From an uncultured Bacteroidia bacterium (GTDB lineage Bacteria; Bacteroidota; Bacteroidia; NS11-12g; UBA9320): a stretch of 64,000 bases of DNA. The notes below the pieces were generated by a model that was not told the origin of the DNA, searched no databases, and saw only the letters and a program-made list of their open reading frames with translations. A program made the translations under genes and the position numbers. Where the stretch lies: positions 1-64,000 of the forward strand of contig CAJQIC010000022.1 in NCBI GenBank assembly GCA_905478335.1, written 5' to 3'. Shown one piece after another: positions 7,040-16,719 of this stretch; the stretch's first letter is position 1; every line of letters begins with the position of its first letter.

Positions 7040-8617
7040 ATGACTCTACGAATTCAATCTATTCCCATACTTTTCTTTTTCTCATTGGCCCTTTGCTTAT
7101 CGTCGTGCAGCACACCAGAGGCGCAGGAGAAGAAAAAACTAAACGTATTGTTTGTTTCCATCGATGACCTAGGCCCAAACCTGGGTGTGTACGACAACCC
7201 ATATATTGTTTCTCCAAACTTAGATGCCTTCGCCAATAAAGGCACGACGTTTAGAAACACGTATTGCCAAGCCGCCGTTTGTGCACCATCAAGAGCGAGT
7301 TTAATGTCTGGCCTTAGACCTGATTCAACACGCGTTTGGCACTTGGGAGATAAATTCCGAAAACTTCACCCAGACATGATTACAATGCCAATGCATTTTC
7401 ACGACAACGGATACTACACCGTTTGCATTGGTAAAATATTTCACAATTATATGCCTGATTCGATTTCTTGGGATGAACCAGATTTACGACCCGCTAGGTA
7501 CCTCCGTGAAGAATGGTTGAAACGAGATGGAGAAACATTTTATGTCAATTCAGAAACGCAACGCAGACAAAAAATTAAACGCGATTCGTTGGTTAAACTC
7601 CGCCCAAACTACTATGCCGACGGCTGGAATAATGGTCCTGCGTGGGAGATTGAAGACGTTCATGACACCATGTATTTTGACGGGGCTCAAACGGAGTTAG
7701 CTAAAAAGACGTTGACACGTTTGGCAAAAAAAGACCAACCTTTTTATTTGGCATTGGGCTATTTCAGACCACACCTTCCGTTTGCTGTTCCAAAAAAATA
7801 TTGGGATTTGTATAACAGAGACAGCATCCCTTTAGCTCGAAATCCATATGTGCCCCATCTTTCTCCGGTAATGACTATGAATTCAATGTATGAATTGCGC
7901 GGTTACGATGGCTTTAAACACATCAAGCACCCGACGGAATATACAATGAATGAAGATACCGCGCGGATTTTAAAACAAGGGTATTATGCAAGCGTCAGCT
8001 ACATCGATGCACAATTTGGTAAGGTCCTTAAGCACCTTGATGATCTCGGAATTGCTGAAAATACAGTCATCATTGTATGGGGAGATCATGGCTGGAAACT
8101 AGGAGAACATAATGGGTGGTGTAAGCAATCCAATTATAACATCGACATTCATGTTCCGATGGTGGTGTATTCACCTAAAATAGAAAACCAAGGTCATCAA
8201 AGTTTTGAAATTACGGAGTTGATAGACATGTATCCTTCTTTATGCGAATTGGCTGGGATTAGTACCCCAAAGTATTTACAAGGCACGAGCTTTGTTCCCT
8301 TAATTACCGAGCCTAAGCAAGAATGGAAAACCGCTGCATTTAGTCAGTTTCATCGCCGGCCTAAAGTTACTCCGGATGGCAAACGGTATATGGGCTATTC
8401 CATAAGAACAAAGGACCACCATTATGTGGAGTGGTATTATTGGGACCATAGTAAAGGTGAACGCAAAGATTCCGTTACTTGTGAGTTATATGAGAACTCG
8501 GTCGATCCGGATGAAAATGAAAACATTGCGTATAAACCAGAAAACCGCCAGAAGATAATTAACCTTTCCGCTCAACTGAAAGCGGGTTGGAAAACGGCAT
8601 TGCCACCAAAAAAATAG
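7040..8617 (+). CDS. Sulfatase lipoprotein, iduronate-2-sulfatase-like
   Basis: A type I sulfatase of about 525 residues predicted to hydrolyse sulfate esters of glycans outside the cytoplasm. Counting from the ATG at 7040, the metal-binding Asp pair is in SIDDLG (Asp42-43), the formylglycine motif is CAPSR (Cys81), and the second metal site is [10 protein letters not shown]. The order matches iduronate-2-sulfatase-like family S1 enzymes. The start at 7040 gives a compact type II signal peptide ending LSSC (Cys23); an ATG at 7019 would add seven residues. The Cys-type active site needs a formylglycine-generating enzyme, which is not in this window. It is an isolated sulfatase, not part of a visible polysaccharide locus. 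Confidence 0.9.
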   Translation: MTLRIQSIPILFFFSLALCLSSCSTPEAQEKKKLNVLFVSIDDLGPNLGVYDNPYIVSPNLDAFANKGTTFRNTYCQAAVCAPSRASLMSGLRPDSTRVWHLGDKFRKLHPDMITMPMHFHDNGYYTVCIGKIFHNYMPDSISWDEPDLRPARYLREEWLKRDGETFYVNSETQRRQKIKRDSLVKLRPNYYADGWNNGPAWEIEDVHDTMYFDGAQTELAKKTLTRLAKKDQPFYLALGYFRPHLPFAVPKKYWDLYNRDSIPLARNPYVPHLSPVMTMNSMYELRGYDGFKHIKHPTEYTMNEDTARILKQGYYASVSYIDAQFGKVLKHLDDLGIAENTVIIVWGDHGWKLGEHNGWCKQSNYNIDIHVPMVVYSPKIENQGHQSFEITELIDMYPSLCELAGISTPKYLQGTSFVPLITEPKQEWKTAAFSQFHRRPKVTPDGKRYMGYSIRTKDHHYVEWYYWDHSKGERKDSVTCELYENSVDPDENENIAYKPENRQKIINLSAQLKAGWKTALPPKK

Positions 8618-8627
8618 TCAAACCAAT

Positions 8628-9038
8628 ATGGATAAGAAGCACCCCTTACCCCCATTTACCGAAGAAACCGCCAAAGAAAAAATTCAAATGGCCGAAGACG
8701 GTTGGAACTCAAAAGACCCAAATAAAGTCAGTTTGGCGTACACCATGGACAGCAAATGGCGAAACAGAGGTACCTTTTTAAATGGTAGAGATGAAATAAT
8801 TCGTTTTCTACGATATAAGTGGTCCAGAGAACTTGACTACAAATTAAAAAAAACCTATTGGGCACACTCGGATAATCGTATTGCAGTCCGCTTTGAATAT
8901 GAATACCACAACCCTGATGGTCAGTGGTTTCGTGCATACGGAAACGAAAACTGGGAGTTTGACGAAAACGGATTAATGGCCAAAAGGTTCGCTAGCATAA
9001 ACGACGAAGCGATTTCAGAAAAAGACCGGAGGTTGTAG
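8628..9038 (+). CDS. NTF2-like protein, DUF1348 family
   Basis: A 136-residue cytosolic protein of the DUF1348 group of the NTF2/SnoaL-like fold. Diagnostic stretches are [17 protein letters not shown] near residue 21, the [11 protein letters not shown] turn, and the aromatic-rich strand sequence [20 protein letters not shown] near 86-105. These small cone-shaped proteins often bind hydrophobic ligands, but no reaction is established for DUF1348. The start is 10 nt after the sulfatase stop, so the genes probably share a transcript. Confidence 0.85.
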   Translation: MDKKHPLPPFTEETAKEKIQMAEDGWNSKDPNKVSLAYTMDSKWRNRGTFLNGRDEIIRFLRYKWSRELDYKLKKTYWAHSDNRIAVRFEYEYHNPDGQWFRAYGNENWEFDENGLMAKRFASINDEAISEKDRRL

Positions 9039-9136
9039 ATTCACCTATTGAACATTTTCGCATTGTGGCCAACGACAAATTCGCCGGATGTGCATCACTT
9101 GGGTAGCGGATTGGTTAATGTTCGTTTTAGAAGTAA

Positions 9137-9325
9137 TTACTTCATACTTCGACCTTGTCGCTTACGTATAGAATACATGGCGATGGCCGCAGTAAATGCG
9201 CCTATCATTAGCCAAAATCTGCCGTTAAACATTTTCGTATTGTAATAGCTTAAGTATGCCTCCCAAGCAGCTACGGCTGCAACACCTAACCAAATAATTT
9301 GAATAAATCTATTGAACTTCTTCAT
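9137..9325 (-). CDS. Small two-TM membrane protein
   Basis: A 62-residue protein with two hydrophobic segments (about residues 8-26 and 36-52) and a basic C-terminus (SIRKRQGRSMK). It overlaps the end of lptC by 17 nt and is the last gene of the birA-to-lptC operon. No recognisable family. Confidence 0.65.
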   Translation of the reverse strand: MKKFNRFIQIIWLGVAAVAAWEAYLSYYNTKMFNGRFWLMIGAFTAAIAMYSIRKRQGRSMK

Positions 9326-9896
9326 TGCTTTCTAGTAGATTATCTTGAACACTTACAGGTCCTGCAGGACGTAAAATTCTATATTTCGTAAAGGACTCAT
9401 TACTTTCAAATCCGTCTCCACGCAACGTTTCGCCGTTGCGCACGATTCGAACAAACTTATTGGTATAGATTTTCTTACTCGTTTGATCCCAAAACAGTTC
9501 CTCACTCTTAAGCTCCTCGCCTTTCACATTAACTACACGAACACTGTCTGTGAGTTTGATTAGTTTTTTGTCTTCGTAATTAATCCCATAAGCCGCAGAA
9601 AGTTTACTATCTACTTTGCCATTTGCATCGTAAAACGTGGCGAACAAACCCAGTGGCATTTCAGTATAAGGTTCCTCTTTGTTCGGATACCGGATCATCT
9701 GGGGAGCGCGAATGGTTGCTTTTACCTGTGCTGAGTCCGTGTATCGAATGACAACGTCCTCCACCTTTTCTACACTTAAATCTTCCGACTGTTGCAGATA
9801 TTTTTCAATATTGGATTTATCCGCTTGCCGACAGCCCATAAAAAAACCGGCAATCATAACTGCATAAAACAATTTGTATTGCCGGTTTTGAATCAT
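9309..9896 (-). CDS. lptC: LPS export ABC transporter periplasmic protein LptC
   Basis: A 195-residue LptC-type protein that would pass lipopolysaccharide from the LptBFG inner membrane complex to LptA. It has an N-terminal hydrophobic segment ending in MGC (Cys22), so in this lineage it is probably a lipoprotein rather than a membrane-spanning protein, followed by a beta-jellyroll-like repeat of strands (IRYTDSAQVKATIRAPQM, GKVDSKLSAAYGIN, RIVRNGETLRGDGF). The pattern of residues about 45-175 fits the LptC/YrbK fold. It is 10 nt downstream of the TPR gene in a compact operon. Confidence 0.8.
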   Translation of the reverse strand: MIQNRQYKLFYAVMIAGFFMGCRQADKSNIEKYLQQSEDLSVEKVEDVVIRYTDSAQVKATIRAPQMIRYPNKEEPYTEMPLGLFATFYDANGKVDSKLSAAYGINYEDKKLIKLTDSVRVVNVKGEELKSEELFWDQTSKKIYTNKFVRIVRNGETLRGDGFESNESFTKYRILRPAGPVSVQDNLLESNEEVQ

Positions 9897-9906
9897 CTTG
9901 TTTAGC

Positions 9907-11256
9907 TTATTTACTAAATCTTACGATTGTAGAAACGCCTAAGCAAGGAACGGTGTAGGTACCACCTTCTTGCGTAGCAAAGTTTTTAAAGAATGCTTGC
10001 TCTCCTTTAATAAAATATGCAGAGTACACATTGATAAACTTATTGGCTTGCTCAGCCACACTTGGATCAACCGTTTTAGCTTTTACAGCTCTGTCAACCG
10101 CAGCCCAATAAACACTTTTGCCGTCTATACCATCTGCAGTACAGGATGTTTTGCTTTTTGCATAACCACTTGCAATGATTAGATGTGCGGCACCATTGTT
10201 TGGATTTATTGCCAAAACCTTTTTGGCATAACCTGTTGCTTTAGAAACATTTCCAGCAGCATATTCTAAGCTGGCCAAGGTTTGGTAAATCTCGCCACGT
10301 TCTGTTGTGTCAGTAACTCCATCGATACCTTTATTGTACCACTGAATTGCTTCAGCGCCTTTGCCAATTCCTTTATAAGACTTAGCAATACTAATTGCAG
10401 CCTCAGAACTAGGTTCTAGTTCATACACCTTTACAGCCACGTCCAACGCATACCCTGAATTGTTGCAGTTTTTTGCATTATCAAGCAACTTAGTTACTTT
10501 TTTTAACAACGCTAAATTATCTGGGGTAGAATCAGTTTGAGGTTTAAAAAACTCTTCAACCTTCTCGCAGGTAAAATAAGGGCCCATCATCCTATTCACT
10601 AATGTGTCACATGCTACCCACTTCTTTTGTGCCTTTCCTTCAATTTTTAAATTGTGGTCAATGATATCTCTTAACTCAAAATACAGATCAAATAAGCTAT
10701 CTGTGCCATATTTATCACGTTTGTTCTCGGTTATTGCCGACTTTAGGTAGTACAATGGAGTTTTGTACTCTGTTTTATTACCAAGATTCTCGACACTGTT
10801 TTTAAACATTTCCATTGCCGAATCTCGGTATTGAGGTTGAAGCGTAAACATATCTGCGGCTTTTTGGGCCAATACGATATCGCGATCTCCCCAGTATTTG
10901 ATTCTCATGTCGTAGGATAACATCACCGTATCAATTAAACCACTCAACCGTGCTTTGTAAGCAGCCGTGTCATTCTTTCTAAGGTAGGTTAAATACTTTT
11001 TCGTGATGAACGCTCCATTGTATGTAATTCTCTTACTAACAACCGGCGCATTGTTAAACAGGTATTTCCAATAGGGATAAACGGATTGGTAGTCGCGCGC
11101 CTTGAAGTATTGATTAAACATTGCTTCACTTTTTTGCGCTTTTACAGTGTCTGTACCGTATTTGTGTCCGTCCCAATTCTCTTGACCAAGTGCAAGGGTC
11201 GCAGTGAATGACATTACGGTCGCAAGAATCATACTTTTAATTGCTGTCATTTTCAT
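9907..11256 (-). CDS. Secreted TPR repeat protein
   Basis: A 449-residue periplasmic protein with a type I signal peptide (cleavage likely after ATLALG, about residue 24). Most of the chain is helical, and residues about 260-370 contain recognisable tetratricopeptide repeats (GYALDVAVKVYELEPSSEAAISIAKSY; GAEAIQWYNKGIDG; GNVSKATGYAKKVLAINPNNGAAHLIIASGY). It is an expected neighbour of coaX, a barrel protein and lptC in Bacteroidota, where it may help envelope assembly; that role is inferred from neighbourhood only. The start ATG follows the barrel gene stop by 26 nt. Confidence 0.8.
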   Translation of the reverse strand: MKMTAIKSMILATVMSFTATLALGQENWDGHKYGTDTVKAQKSEAMFNQYFKARDYQSVYPYWKYLFNNAPVVSKRITYNGAFITKKYLTYLRKNDTAAYKARLSGLIDTVMLSYDMRIKYWGDRDIVLAQKAADMFTLQPQYRDSAMEMFKNSVENLGNKTEYKTPLYYLKSAITENKRDKYGTDSLFDLYFELRDIIDHNLKIEGKAQKKWVACDTLVNRMMGPYFTCEKVEEFFKPQTDSTPDNLALLKKVTKLLDNAKNCNNSGYALDVAVKVYELEPSSEAAISIAKSYKGIGKGAEAIQWYNKGIDGVTDTTERGEIYQTLASLEYAAGNVSKATGYAKKVLAINPNNGAAHLIIASGYAKSKTSCTADGIDGKSVYWAAVDRAVKAKTVDPSVAEQANKFINVYSAYFIKGEQAFFKNFATQEGGTYTVPCLGVSTIVRFSK

Positions 11257-11282
11257 CGCTTTCTATTTTTTTACTTTTATAC

Positions 11283-12605
11283 TTATTTATATTTTCTCTG
11301 GATAAACCATTTATCTGATAAGGTTAATCCAAATTTGATGCCAATTATGTTTTCCTGTATCATTCCTGGGTCTGTGTTCCCTCTAATGGTATAATCAACT
11401 CCAATGTTTATTCTGGATATCATGACATACTTAATACCTTCCAAGGTATACTGCCTTGAAAGTGGTAAACCAATACCCAAACTAAAAGTAGATTCTTTCA
11501 CTTGGTTATTCACCACACCGGTGTAAAGGCTCTGCATTCTAAAACCATAATACACCCGAGAAGTTTTAAGATAATCCTTAAATCTTTCCGTTTTTGAAGC
11601 ATGTTGGCTATTCATCTCAGCCTTTGCCTGCCAATACCCTCCTATGGTGATAGCATCTTGATTGAAGTAGTTGTTGTCACTAGAGCGAGGTGCAACATCG
11701 GCCCATTGAGCTGAGCTATACTCCACACCAAGGTTCCAAACGTCTTGTTTACCTACACTAAGCGAAAGTCCAAATTCCATTGGTAACTCTTGCGAAAACT
11801 GAGCATCCTTTCTATCGGAGATTGTATCAATGTAAAAATTACCCTGATAATTATAGGTTTGAACCAATTCATCTCGGCTCATCGTCATTGTAGAACTCGG
11901 TGTTCCAAAAGCCCCCAATGTGAACTGTTTTGACTTACCAAATTGTCTAGTATATTGAACGCCTCCAGTATACCTAACACCAGAATAATAATTGGTTTTT
12001 GTGTTTCGCGTGCTAAAAATACTTCGGTTTGATGTAAACTGTTTGTCTACGATTTCTTCCGTATTCCCGAAGATAAAACTCGACTCTAACCCAAGTGACA
12101 ACCCTTTGGCAATCTGAAACCCAACGGCTGTTTGAAATCTGTTAACCCCGCCTTGTCCAGCAAAAATATTTAAAACGTCTGCGCCATTTTCGGTGGTTGT
12201 ATTCGGGATTGTATAATCCATAGACGTCATTCTATTTAAACCAGCCGCAAACGAGATGTGTTTTTTAACGGATATTGGCAATCCAAGTGCAAACTGCCCA
12301 AAATCGCCATGATTGTCTGTTTTTCGTTTCGACGCTGATTTCTGTTCAATCAAACTAACAAAACTGCCTGTTTGTAAACTCGTTTCTTGCAAGGCCGACA
12401 AGGATGCTGGATTTACAAGCGAAAAATCACCTTTACTCCTAAGACTTCCAGACAAACCGCCCATTAATTCATGTTGGGTAAAGCCAGACGATTGCATTAA
12501 CCCTAAACTACCTAAAGTATAAGGTGAATTCTGAGTATAAGCAAAGTGCTTACATCCAAATAAAACAACTGCAATAACGAGCAGTTTATGTAAGACTTCT
12601 TTCAT
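11283..12605 (-). CDS. Outer membrane beta-barrel protein, FadL/OmpP1-like
   Basis: A 440-residue outer membrane protein with a signal peptide (cleavage likely around residue 25, before QNSPYTLGSLG). Repeated amphipathic strands with alternating hydrophobic residues and frequent terminal aromatic residues run through the chain, which ends ISDKW-FIQRKYK-like (LSDKWFIQRKYK). The N-terminal SGLSGSLRSKGDFSLVNPASLS segment resembles the hatch of FadL/OmpP1 proteins (NPA motif). Its start overlaps the end of coaX by 20 nt. Substrate unknown; hydrophobic compound uptake is the family default. Confidence 0.75.
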   Translation of the reverse strand: MKEVLHKLLVIAVVLFGCKHFAYTQNSPYTLGSLGLMQSSGFTQHELMGGLSGSLRSKGDFSLVNPASLSALQETSLQTGSFVSLIEQKSASKRKTDNHGDFGQFALGLPISVKKHISFAAGLNRMTSMDYTIPNTTTENGADVLNIFAGQGGVNRFQTAVGFQIAKGLSLGLESSFIFGNTEEIVDKQFTSNRSIFSTRNTKTNYYSGVRYTGGVQYTRQFGKSKQFTLGAFGTPSSTMTMSRDELVQTYNYQGNFYIDTISDRKDAQFSQELPMEFGLSLSVGKQDVWNLGVEYSSAQWADVAPRSSDNNYFNQDAITIGGYWQAKAEMNSQHASKTERFKDYLKTSRVYYGFRMQSLYTGVVNNQVKESTFSLGIGLPLSRQYTLEGIKYVMISRINIGVDYTIRGNTDPGMIQENIIGIKFGLTLSDKWFIQRKYK

Positions 12606-13314
12606 TAAATAATAAGATTTTATGCAGGCCCAACAGCACTAAATTTTGGTTCGCGAATATCTTCTTTTTAACATGATTCACAAAATACCTTGCATCTCCT
12701 CCGCAAATGATTGTTTGTATGCCAGGAAATGCCTCTTCATAGCGCATTACCATGCCATCTATTTCAGCGCTCATCCCTGTAATCACGCCAGTTGACATGC
12801 TATCATGAGTTGATTTTCCAAAAAGTGAATTGACTTCCACTTCTGCAACCAAAGGCAAGGCATCGGTAAATTCGTCCATTGCACGATACCTCAAATGGAT
12901 TCCTGGACTGATATTTCCGCCGACATAAACATTCGCTTCGGTCAGTACATCATACGTAATACACGTTCCTGCGTCAATACATAAAACCGGCCCTTGGGGG
13001 AACAAAAATCTTCCACCAACAACGGCAGCAATTCGATCTCGCCCTAAAGTTTCTGGCGTTTGATAGTCGTTCTTTATCGGCAAAGGTGTCTTATGGTCTA
13101 ACCATATTGTTGGTGCCACAGACTCCCACAAACTGATTTGCTCAGCATTTTGCTTCCTCACGGAACTCACTATTATCGAATTGATTTTAAAACGTTTAAC
13201 GTCGTCGTACAAATCCTTCCCTGCTTCTTCATGGCGAAGCACTTTGTGAATACCATTATTGATAAACAAGGCAGCTTTTACACGCGTATTTCCAATATCT
13301 ATAACTAATTCCAT
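12586..13314 (-). CDS. coaX: Type III pantothenate kinase
   Basis: Phosphorylates pantothenate with ATP in the first committed step of coenzyme A synthesis. The 242-residue protein has the ASKHA-fold signatures of CoaX: the phosphate-1 motif DIGNTRVKAAL at residues 6-16, the PETLGRDRIAAV stretch near 107, and the phosphate-2 motif CIDAGTCITYD near 127-137. It overlaps birA by 10 nt upstream and the barrel gene by 20 nt downstream, so it is translationally embedded in the operon. Pantothenate synthetase (panC) is encoded at 35431. Confidence 0.93.
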   Translation of the reverse strand: MELVIDIGNTRVKAALFINNGIHKVLRHEEAGKDLYDDVKRFKINSIIVSSVRKQNAEQISLWESVAPTIWLDHKTPLPIKNDYQTPETLGRDRIAAVVGGRFLFPQGPVLCIDAGTCITYDVLTEANVYVGGNISPGIHLRYRAMDEFTDALPLVAEVEVNSLFGKSTHDSMSTGVITGMSAEIDGMVMRYEEAFPGIQTIICGGDARYFVNHVKKKIFANQNLVLLGLHKILLFNERSLT

Positions 13315-14057
13315 TGTATATCCACTTCTTTATGTTGGAGCAATCTTTCGCCCTTTTTGTTGCTCACTATCAATTCTCCAGTTTCTTTAACTCCAATAAC
13401 CTTAAAACCCTCTCCGTTTATTTGTACTGTTTCTTCGTGTTTGTACAGTTGAGATACGTACAATTCCCATAATTGTTTCACACCGCCGTCACGTTTCGTC
13501 AAAAGATAGTATTTCTCTACAAAAGTCAGACAATCGGAAATCACTGAGGCAACATCGAGTTTATCAGTCGACTCCAGCGACATAGATGTTGCATCCGGCA
13601 ATAGATTAAAGACTTTTTGGTTGATATTCATGCCAATTCCGATTATTGAGTTCACAGGTTCACCCAACATATTTTCAATCAAAATCCCAGCAACCTTTTT
13701 GTTTTCGACCATGATGTCGTTTGGCCATTTTACGGTTACGACTTTGTCGGGCGCATATTTTTGAACCACTGCCCGCACGGCTAAACCTACCAAAAATGAT
13801 ATGGCACTCAATTGATCTGGACGTAAGCCTTTGGGCTGAAGCAAGCAACTAAACAAACCATTTACCCCGGCTTCACTTTGCCATGTATTACCCCGCTGCC
13901 CCTTACCTTTAGATTGGAATTCAGTTACCACAACAGTTCCTTCCGTTAAATTACGCTGCTTTGCCAAGTTTTTGAGATACTCGTTAGTGGAATCTATCTC
14001 TTGAACAAAAATTACTGATTGTCCAACAAAGAGCGATTGGGGGTTTAGGTTCAACAA
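13305..14057 (-). CDS. birA: Biotin--[acetyl-CoA-carboxylase] ligase
   Basis: Attaches biotin to the carrier protein of acetyl-CoA carboxylase via biotinyl-AMP. At 250 residues it is the single-function form without the DNA-binding N-terminal domain of E. coli BirA. Visible motifs are DSTNEYLKNL near residue 22, KGKGQRGNTW near 50-59 (biotin-binding loop), and VKWPNDIMVENKKVAGIL near 109-126 with the catalytic Lys. The reading frame begins with TTG at 14057; no ATG is available before the conserved DSTN region, so TTG is accepted. It heads the operon that continues with coaX. Confidence 0.92.
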   Translation of the reverse strand: MLNLNPQSLFVGQSVIFVQEIDSTNEYLKNLAKQRNLTEGTVVVTEFQSKGKGQRGNTWQSEAGVNGLFSCLLQPKGLRPDQLSAISFLVGLAVRAVVQKYAPDKVVTVKWPNDIMVENKKVAGILIENMLGEPVNSIIGIGMNINQKVFNLLPDATSMSLESTDKLDVASVISDCLTFVEKYYLLTKRDGGVKQLWELYVSQLYKHEETVQINGEGFKVIGVKETGELIVSNKKGERLLQHKEVDIQWN

Positions 14058-14099
14058 ATTTTCCCGACTTTTGCCGGCAAATTACGCAATAACTCATTT

Positions 14100-14468
14100 A
14101 TGCCGAAAAAAAATCCAGCCGTTGACAAACTAGCAGACATTGCAATTCACGGGATGTTGGAAAAAAAAGCACACAACATTGTAAAAATCGATTTGCGCAA
14201 TTTAACCTCTGCAGTGACCGACGTTATGTTGATTTGTCATGGAGAAAGCGACCGTCAAGTTTCTGCGATTGCCGAAAGCGTCATTCATGAGGTAAAGAAA
14301 GCCACTGGCGAAAACCCTTTTAGTAAAGAAGGTTATTCGGTTGGAGAATGGGTTTTGGTTGACTATGTAAACGTAGTCATTCATGTTTTCAAAGGAGATA
14401 TGCGGTCGTTCTATGCGCTTGAAGATTTATGGGCAGACGGTGATATTCAAGAGATTACAACAGACTAA
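14100..14468 (+). CDS. rsfS: Ribosome silencing factor RsfS
   Basis: A 122-residue protein of the Iojap/RsfS family, which binds ribosomal protein uL14 and blocks subunit joining during starvation. The family core is clear: KAHNIVKIDLRNLTSAVTDVMLICHG (residues about 23-48) with the S-DRQVSAIAESV helix, then GYSVGEWVLVDYVNVVIHVF near residue 79-98 and the closing FYALEDLWADG. The gene is divergent from birA with 42 nt between start codons, the common arrangement in Bacteroidota, but ftsH, which often follows it, is absent here. Confidence 0.93.
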   Translation: MPKKNPAVDKLADIAIHGMLEKKAHNIVKIDLRNLTSAVTDVMLICHGESDRQVSAIAESVIHEVKKATGENPFSKEGYSVGEWVLVDYVNVVIHVFKGDMRSFYALEDLWADGDIQEITTD

Positions 14469-14556
14469 TTCTGAATTCATTTCGTCAACCCTAAAATGAG
14501 TGAAAAAAGTTGACAATACCTGCACAAGATTCCTATTTTTCTTAGGTGTAAAGATA

Positions 14557-14564
14557 TATTTTTG
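14557..14564 (+). promoter_or_regulatory. -7 box of the four-gene surface module
   Basis: TATTTTTG matches TAnnTTTG. A longer frame for the downstream gene opens at the TTG of this box (14562), but the ATG at 14577, 12 nt after the box, is the better start because it begins a signal peptide directly. No well-placed TTG upstream is seen; TTG at 14508 with TATTTTTC at 14532-14539 is an alternative weaker promoter. Confidence 0.4.
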
Positions 14565-14576
14565 CATCCGTCGTAC

Positions 14577-16703
14577 ATGCGCTATCAAACACTTATAATC
14601 GGACTGTTGGTCTATCTTTCCTGCGGGGCGCAAAGCTCTTTCTCAGAAAAGGTAACAACGGCAAGTAATGTTCGTTTAAACGTAAGTAATGTTGGCACTT
14701 TTGGCAATGCCTTTCGAGGGTATAGAGATGGCAGCGGCAACCAAAGCTGCGAATTCCCTGCCGGGTCAGGCATCGAACATTTGTTTGAAGGAGGTATTTG
14801 GGTAGGCGGATTAGTTGACGGGTCGCTTGTCGCTGTATCAACTTCAGCCTATGATGCCCCAAGTGGATACGCAACCGGTCGCGGCGGATTTGAATTTACC
14901 GCCGAAGTTGGCAGTACACTTGAACAACGTTCAAGTTTGTTCGACAGTCCTTTTTTTACGCCAGATGCAGTTTCGCATCAAGATTATGTAGCACACTTCT
15001 CCGACTCCAACTTATTAGTGCCTGGCACCAACATTCCAATTAACAACCATACACAACCTCTGAAATTAGGTGTAACCATGGAAACCTTCAATTGGAATTA
15101 CTCGTTCAGTGACTTCTTTGTTATTCTAAACTTTGAGGTTACCAACACCAGTAGTAGTGTTATTGATAGTGTTTACTTTGGTCTTTGGACAAATACCGTA
15201 GTACGCAATACCAATGTAACGCCAGCGGGAAGTGGTGGAGCTGCTTTTTACAACAAAGGAGGTAACGGATTTATCGACACCTTCAATATGGCATACTGTT
15301 ACGACCACAGTGGTGATGCTGGGTTTACTGAAAGTTATGTTGGTCAAAAGTTTCTTGGAGCAGAAGACAAAACAGGTTTCAAACACCCATCTTTAGATCC
15401 AAGTTTTAAAGCGCATTACAATGCGTGGGAGTTTAACAATACCACAAACCCTGTATTTTTCTTACCCAATTCTGAACAAGCACGTTATGGCAAATTGACT
15501 GCTGGTCTTAACCACCACCAGTGTTGGGACCAAAACTCTACACAAAATGGTAATTGCGGCGCTAAGTCATTTAAAGAACAATTAAATGAAGCAGGCAATC
15601 GAGCCGATTTATTATCTGTGGGTCCTTTCAGAAGCATGGAGCCAGGAGAAACCATTAAAGTTGCATATGCCTTTGTGCTAGCTAAAAAACTAGAAGATGG
15701 TGAGCCAAACAGCGTTAACAGCCAATACCAGCAAACAATAATTCGTGACAATGCAGATTGGGCTCAAGTGGCTTACAATGGTGAGGACAAAAATTTCAAC
15801 GGTGTTTTGGATGCCGATGAAGACGCAAACAACGATGGCGAAATTACACGTTTCATTCTTCCTGCTCCACCCAATATTCCCAAGACAAAAATTGTAACCA
15901 ATCAAAACAGTATAGACATTTACTGGGCAGATAATGCCGAGGAAAGCGTTGACCCCATTACGCTGGAAAAAGATTTTGAAGGATATCGAATTTACATGAC
16001 TCAGCTTGGCTTCGACGTAACGAAGGTACCGAGTTTGGCAACGGATTTAAAGAAAATTGGTGATTGGGACATTAAAGGAAATGGTTTGTTTTTTGAGACT
16101 GGTTTTTCTAGCGTCAAGCTTACAGAACCGACACGATTTGAAAACGACCCAACAGTGTATGCCTACAAATACACGTTAAACAATATTCAAAATGGGTGGC
16201 AATACGCCATTTCAGTCTCTGCCTATGACAGAGGAAACGAAAACAGCAATTTAGAATCTTTGGAAAGTAGCTTATTGAGTAATAACTACCGTGCATTTGC
16301 CGGTAAGCCAGCAAATACAAACCTTACGCAAGATGCTCCTTTTGTTTATCCAAACCCGTATTACGCTGGTGCCGCTTGGGAGGGTCAGAGCAATTTCCAG
16401 GAACAGAGCAGAAAGTTATATTTCGCTAACCTACCAAAGAATTGCACGATTCGCATATTCACCGTTGCTGGTGATTTTATTGATCAAATAGAACATGATG
16501 ACACCTATACAGGAGAAGACATCAGGTGGTATGCGACGTTTGGTGCTGAAGATGCTGACAAAAACGTTTTTAGTGGTGGTGAGCATGCCTGGGATTTACT
16601 ATCCAGCGAATCGCAAATAATCGCAAGAGGAATATATATTTTCACCGTGAAAGATAATGACACCGGCGACACATTTAAAGGAAAGTTTGCCGTATTAAAA
16701 TGA
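14577..16703 (+). CDS. Large secreted protein with FlgD-like C-terminal domain
   Basis: A secreted protein of about 708 residues. A signal peptide starts MRYQTLII and is probably cleaved after CGAQ (about residue 20). The N-terminal half is beta-rich and contains GIWVGGLVDG and long aromatic/Gly stretches. Near residue 415 an acidic DEDANNDGEI segment looks like a calcium-binding loop. A fibronectin-like region spans roughly 440-570. The last 110 residues (YPNPYYAGAAW ... GIYIFTV ... KGKFAVLK) resemble the FlgD-like Ig or sorting domain used by type IX secretion substrates. It is first of four tightly packed genes ending with a TonB-dependent receptor. No enzymatic motif recognised. Confidence 0.7.
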   Translation: MRYQTLIIGLLVYLSCGAQSSFSEKVTTASNVRLNVSNVGTFGNAFRGYRDGSGNQSCEFPAGSGIEHLFEGGIWVGGLVDGSLVAVSTSAYDAPSGYATGRGGFEFTAEVGSTLEQRSSLFDSPFFTPDAVSHQDYVAHFSDSNLLVPGTNIPINNHTQPLKLGVTMETFNWNYSFSDFFVILNFEVTNTSSSVIDSVYFGLWTNTVVRNTNVTPAGSGGAAFYNKGGNGFIDTFNMAYCYDHSGDAGFTESYVGQKFLGAEDKTGFKHPSLDPSFKAHYNAWEFNNTTNPVFFLPNSEQARYGKLTAGLNHHQCWDQNSTQNGNCGAKSFKEQLNEAGNRADLLSVGPFRSMEPGETIKVAYAFVLAKKLEDGEPNSVNSQYQQTIIRDNADWAQVAYNGEDKNFNGVLDADEDANNDGEITRFILPAPPNIPKTKIVTNQNSIDIYWADNAEESVDPITLEKDFEGYRIYMTQLGFDVTKVPSLATDLKKIGDWDIKGNGLFFETGFSSVKLTEPTRFENDPTVYAYKYTLNNIQNGWQYAISVSAYDRGNENSNLESLESSLLSNNYRAFAGKPANTNLTQDAPFVYPNPYYAGAAWEGQSNFQEQSRKLYFANLPKNCTIRIFTVAGDFIDQIEHDDTYTGEDIRWYATFGAEDADKNVFSGGEHAWDLLSSESQIIARGIYIFTVKDNDTGDTFKGKFAVLK

Positions 16704-16719
16704 CAAAAAGTAAAACAAT

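Noticed and set aside
7040-8617. Sulfated polysaccharide utilisation locus around the sulfatase
   Set aside because: No glycoside hydrolase, SusC/SusD pair or further sulfatase flanks it.
9051-9243. A 16-nt near-repeat (AACATTTTCG-C/T-ATTGT) at 9051-9066 and 9228-9243
   Set aside because: Only two short copies with one mismatch; the second is inside the small membrane protein gene, so chance or gene sequence is a sufficient explanation.
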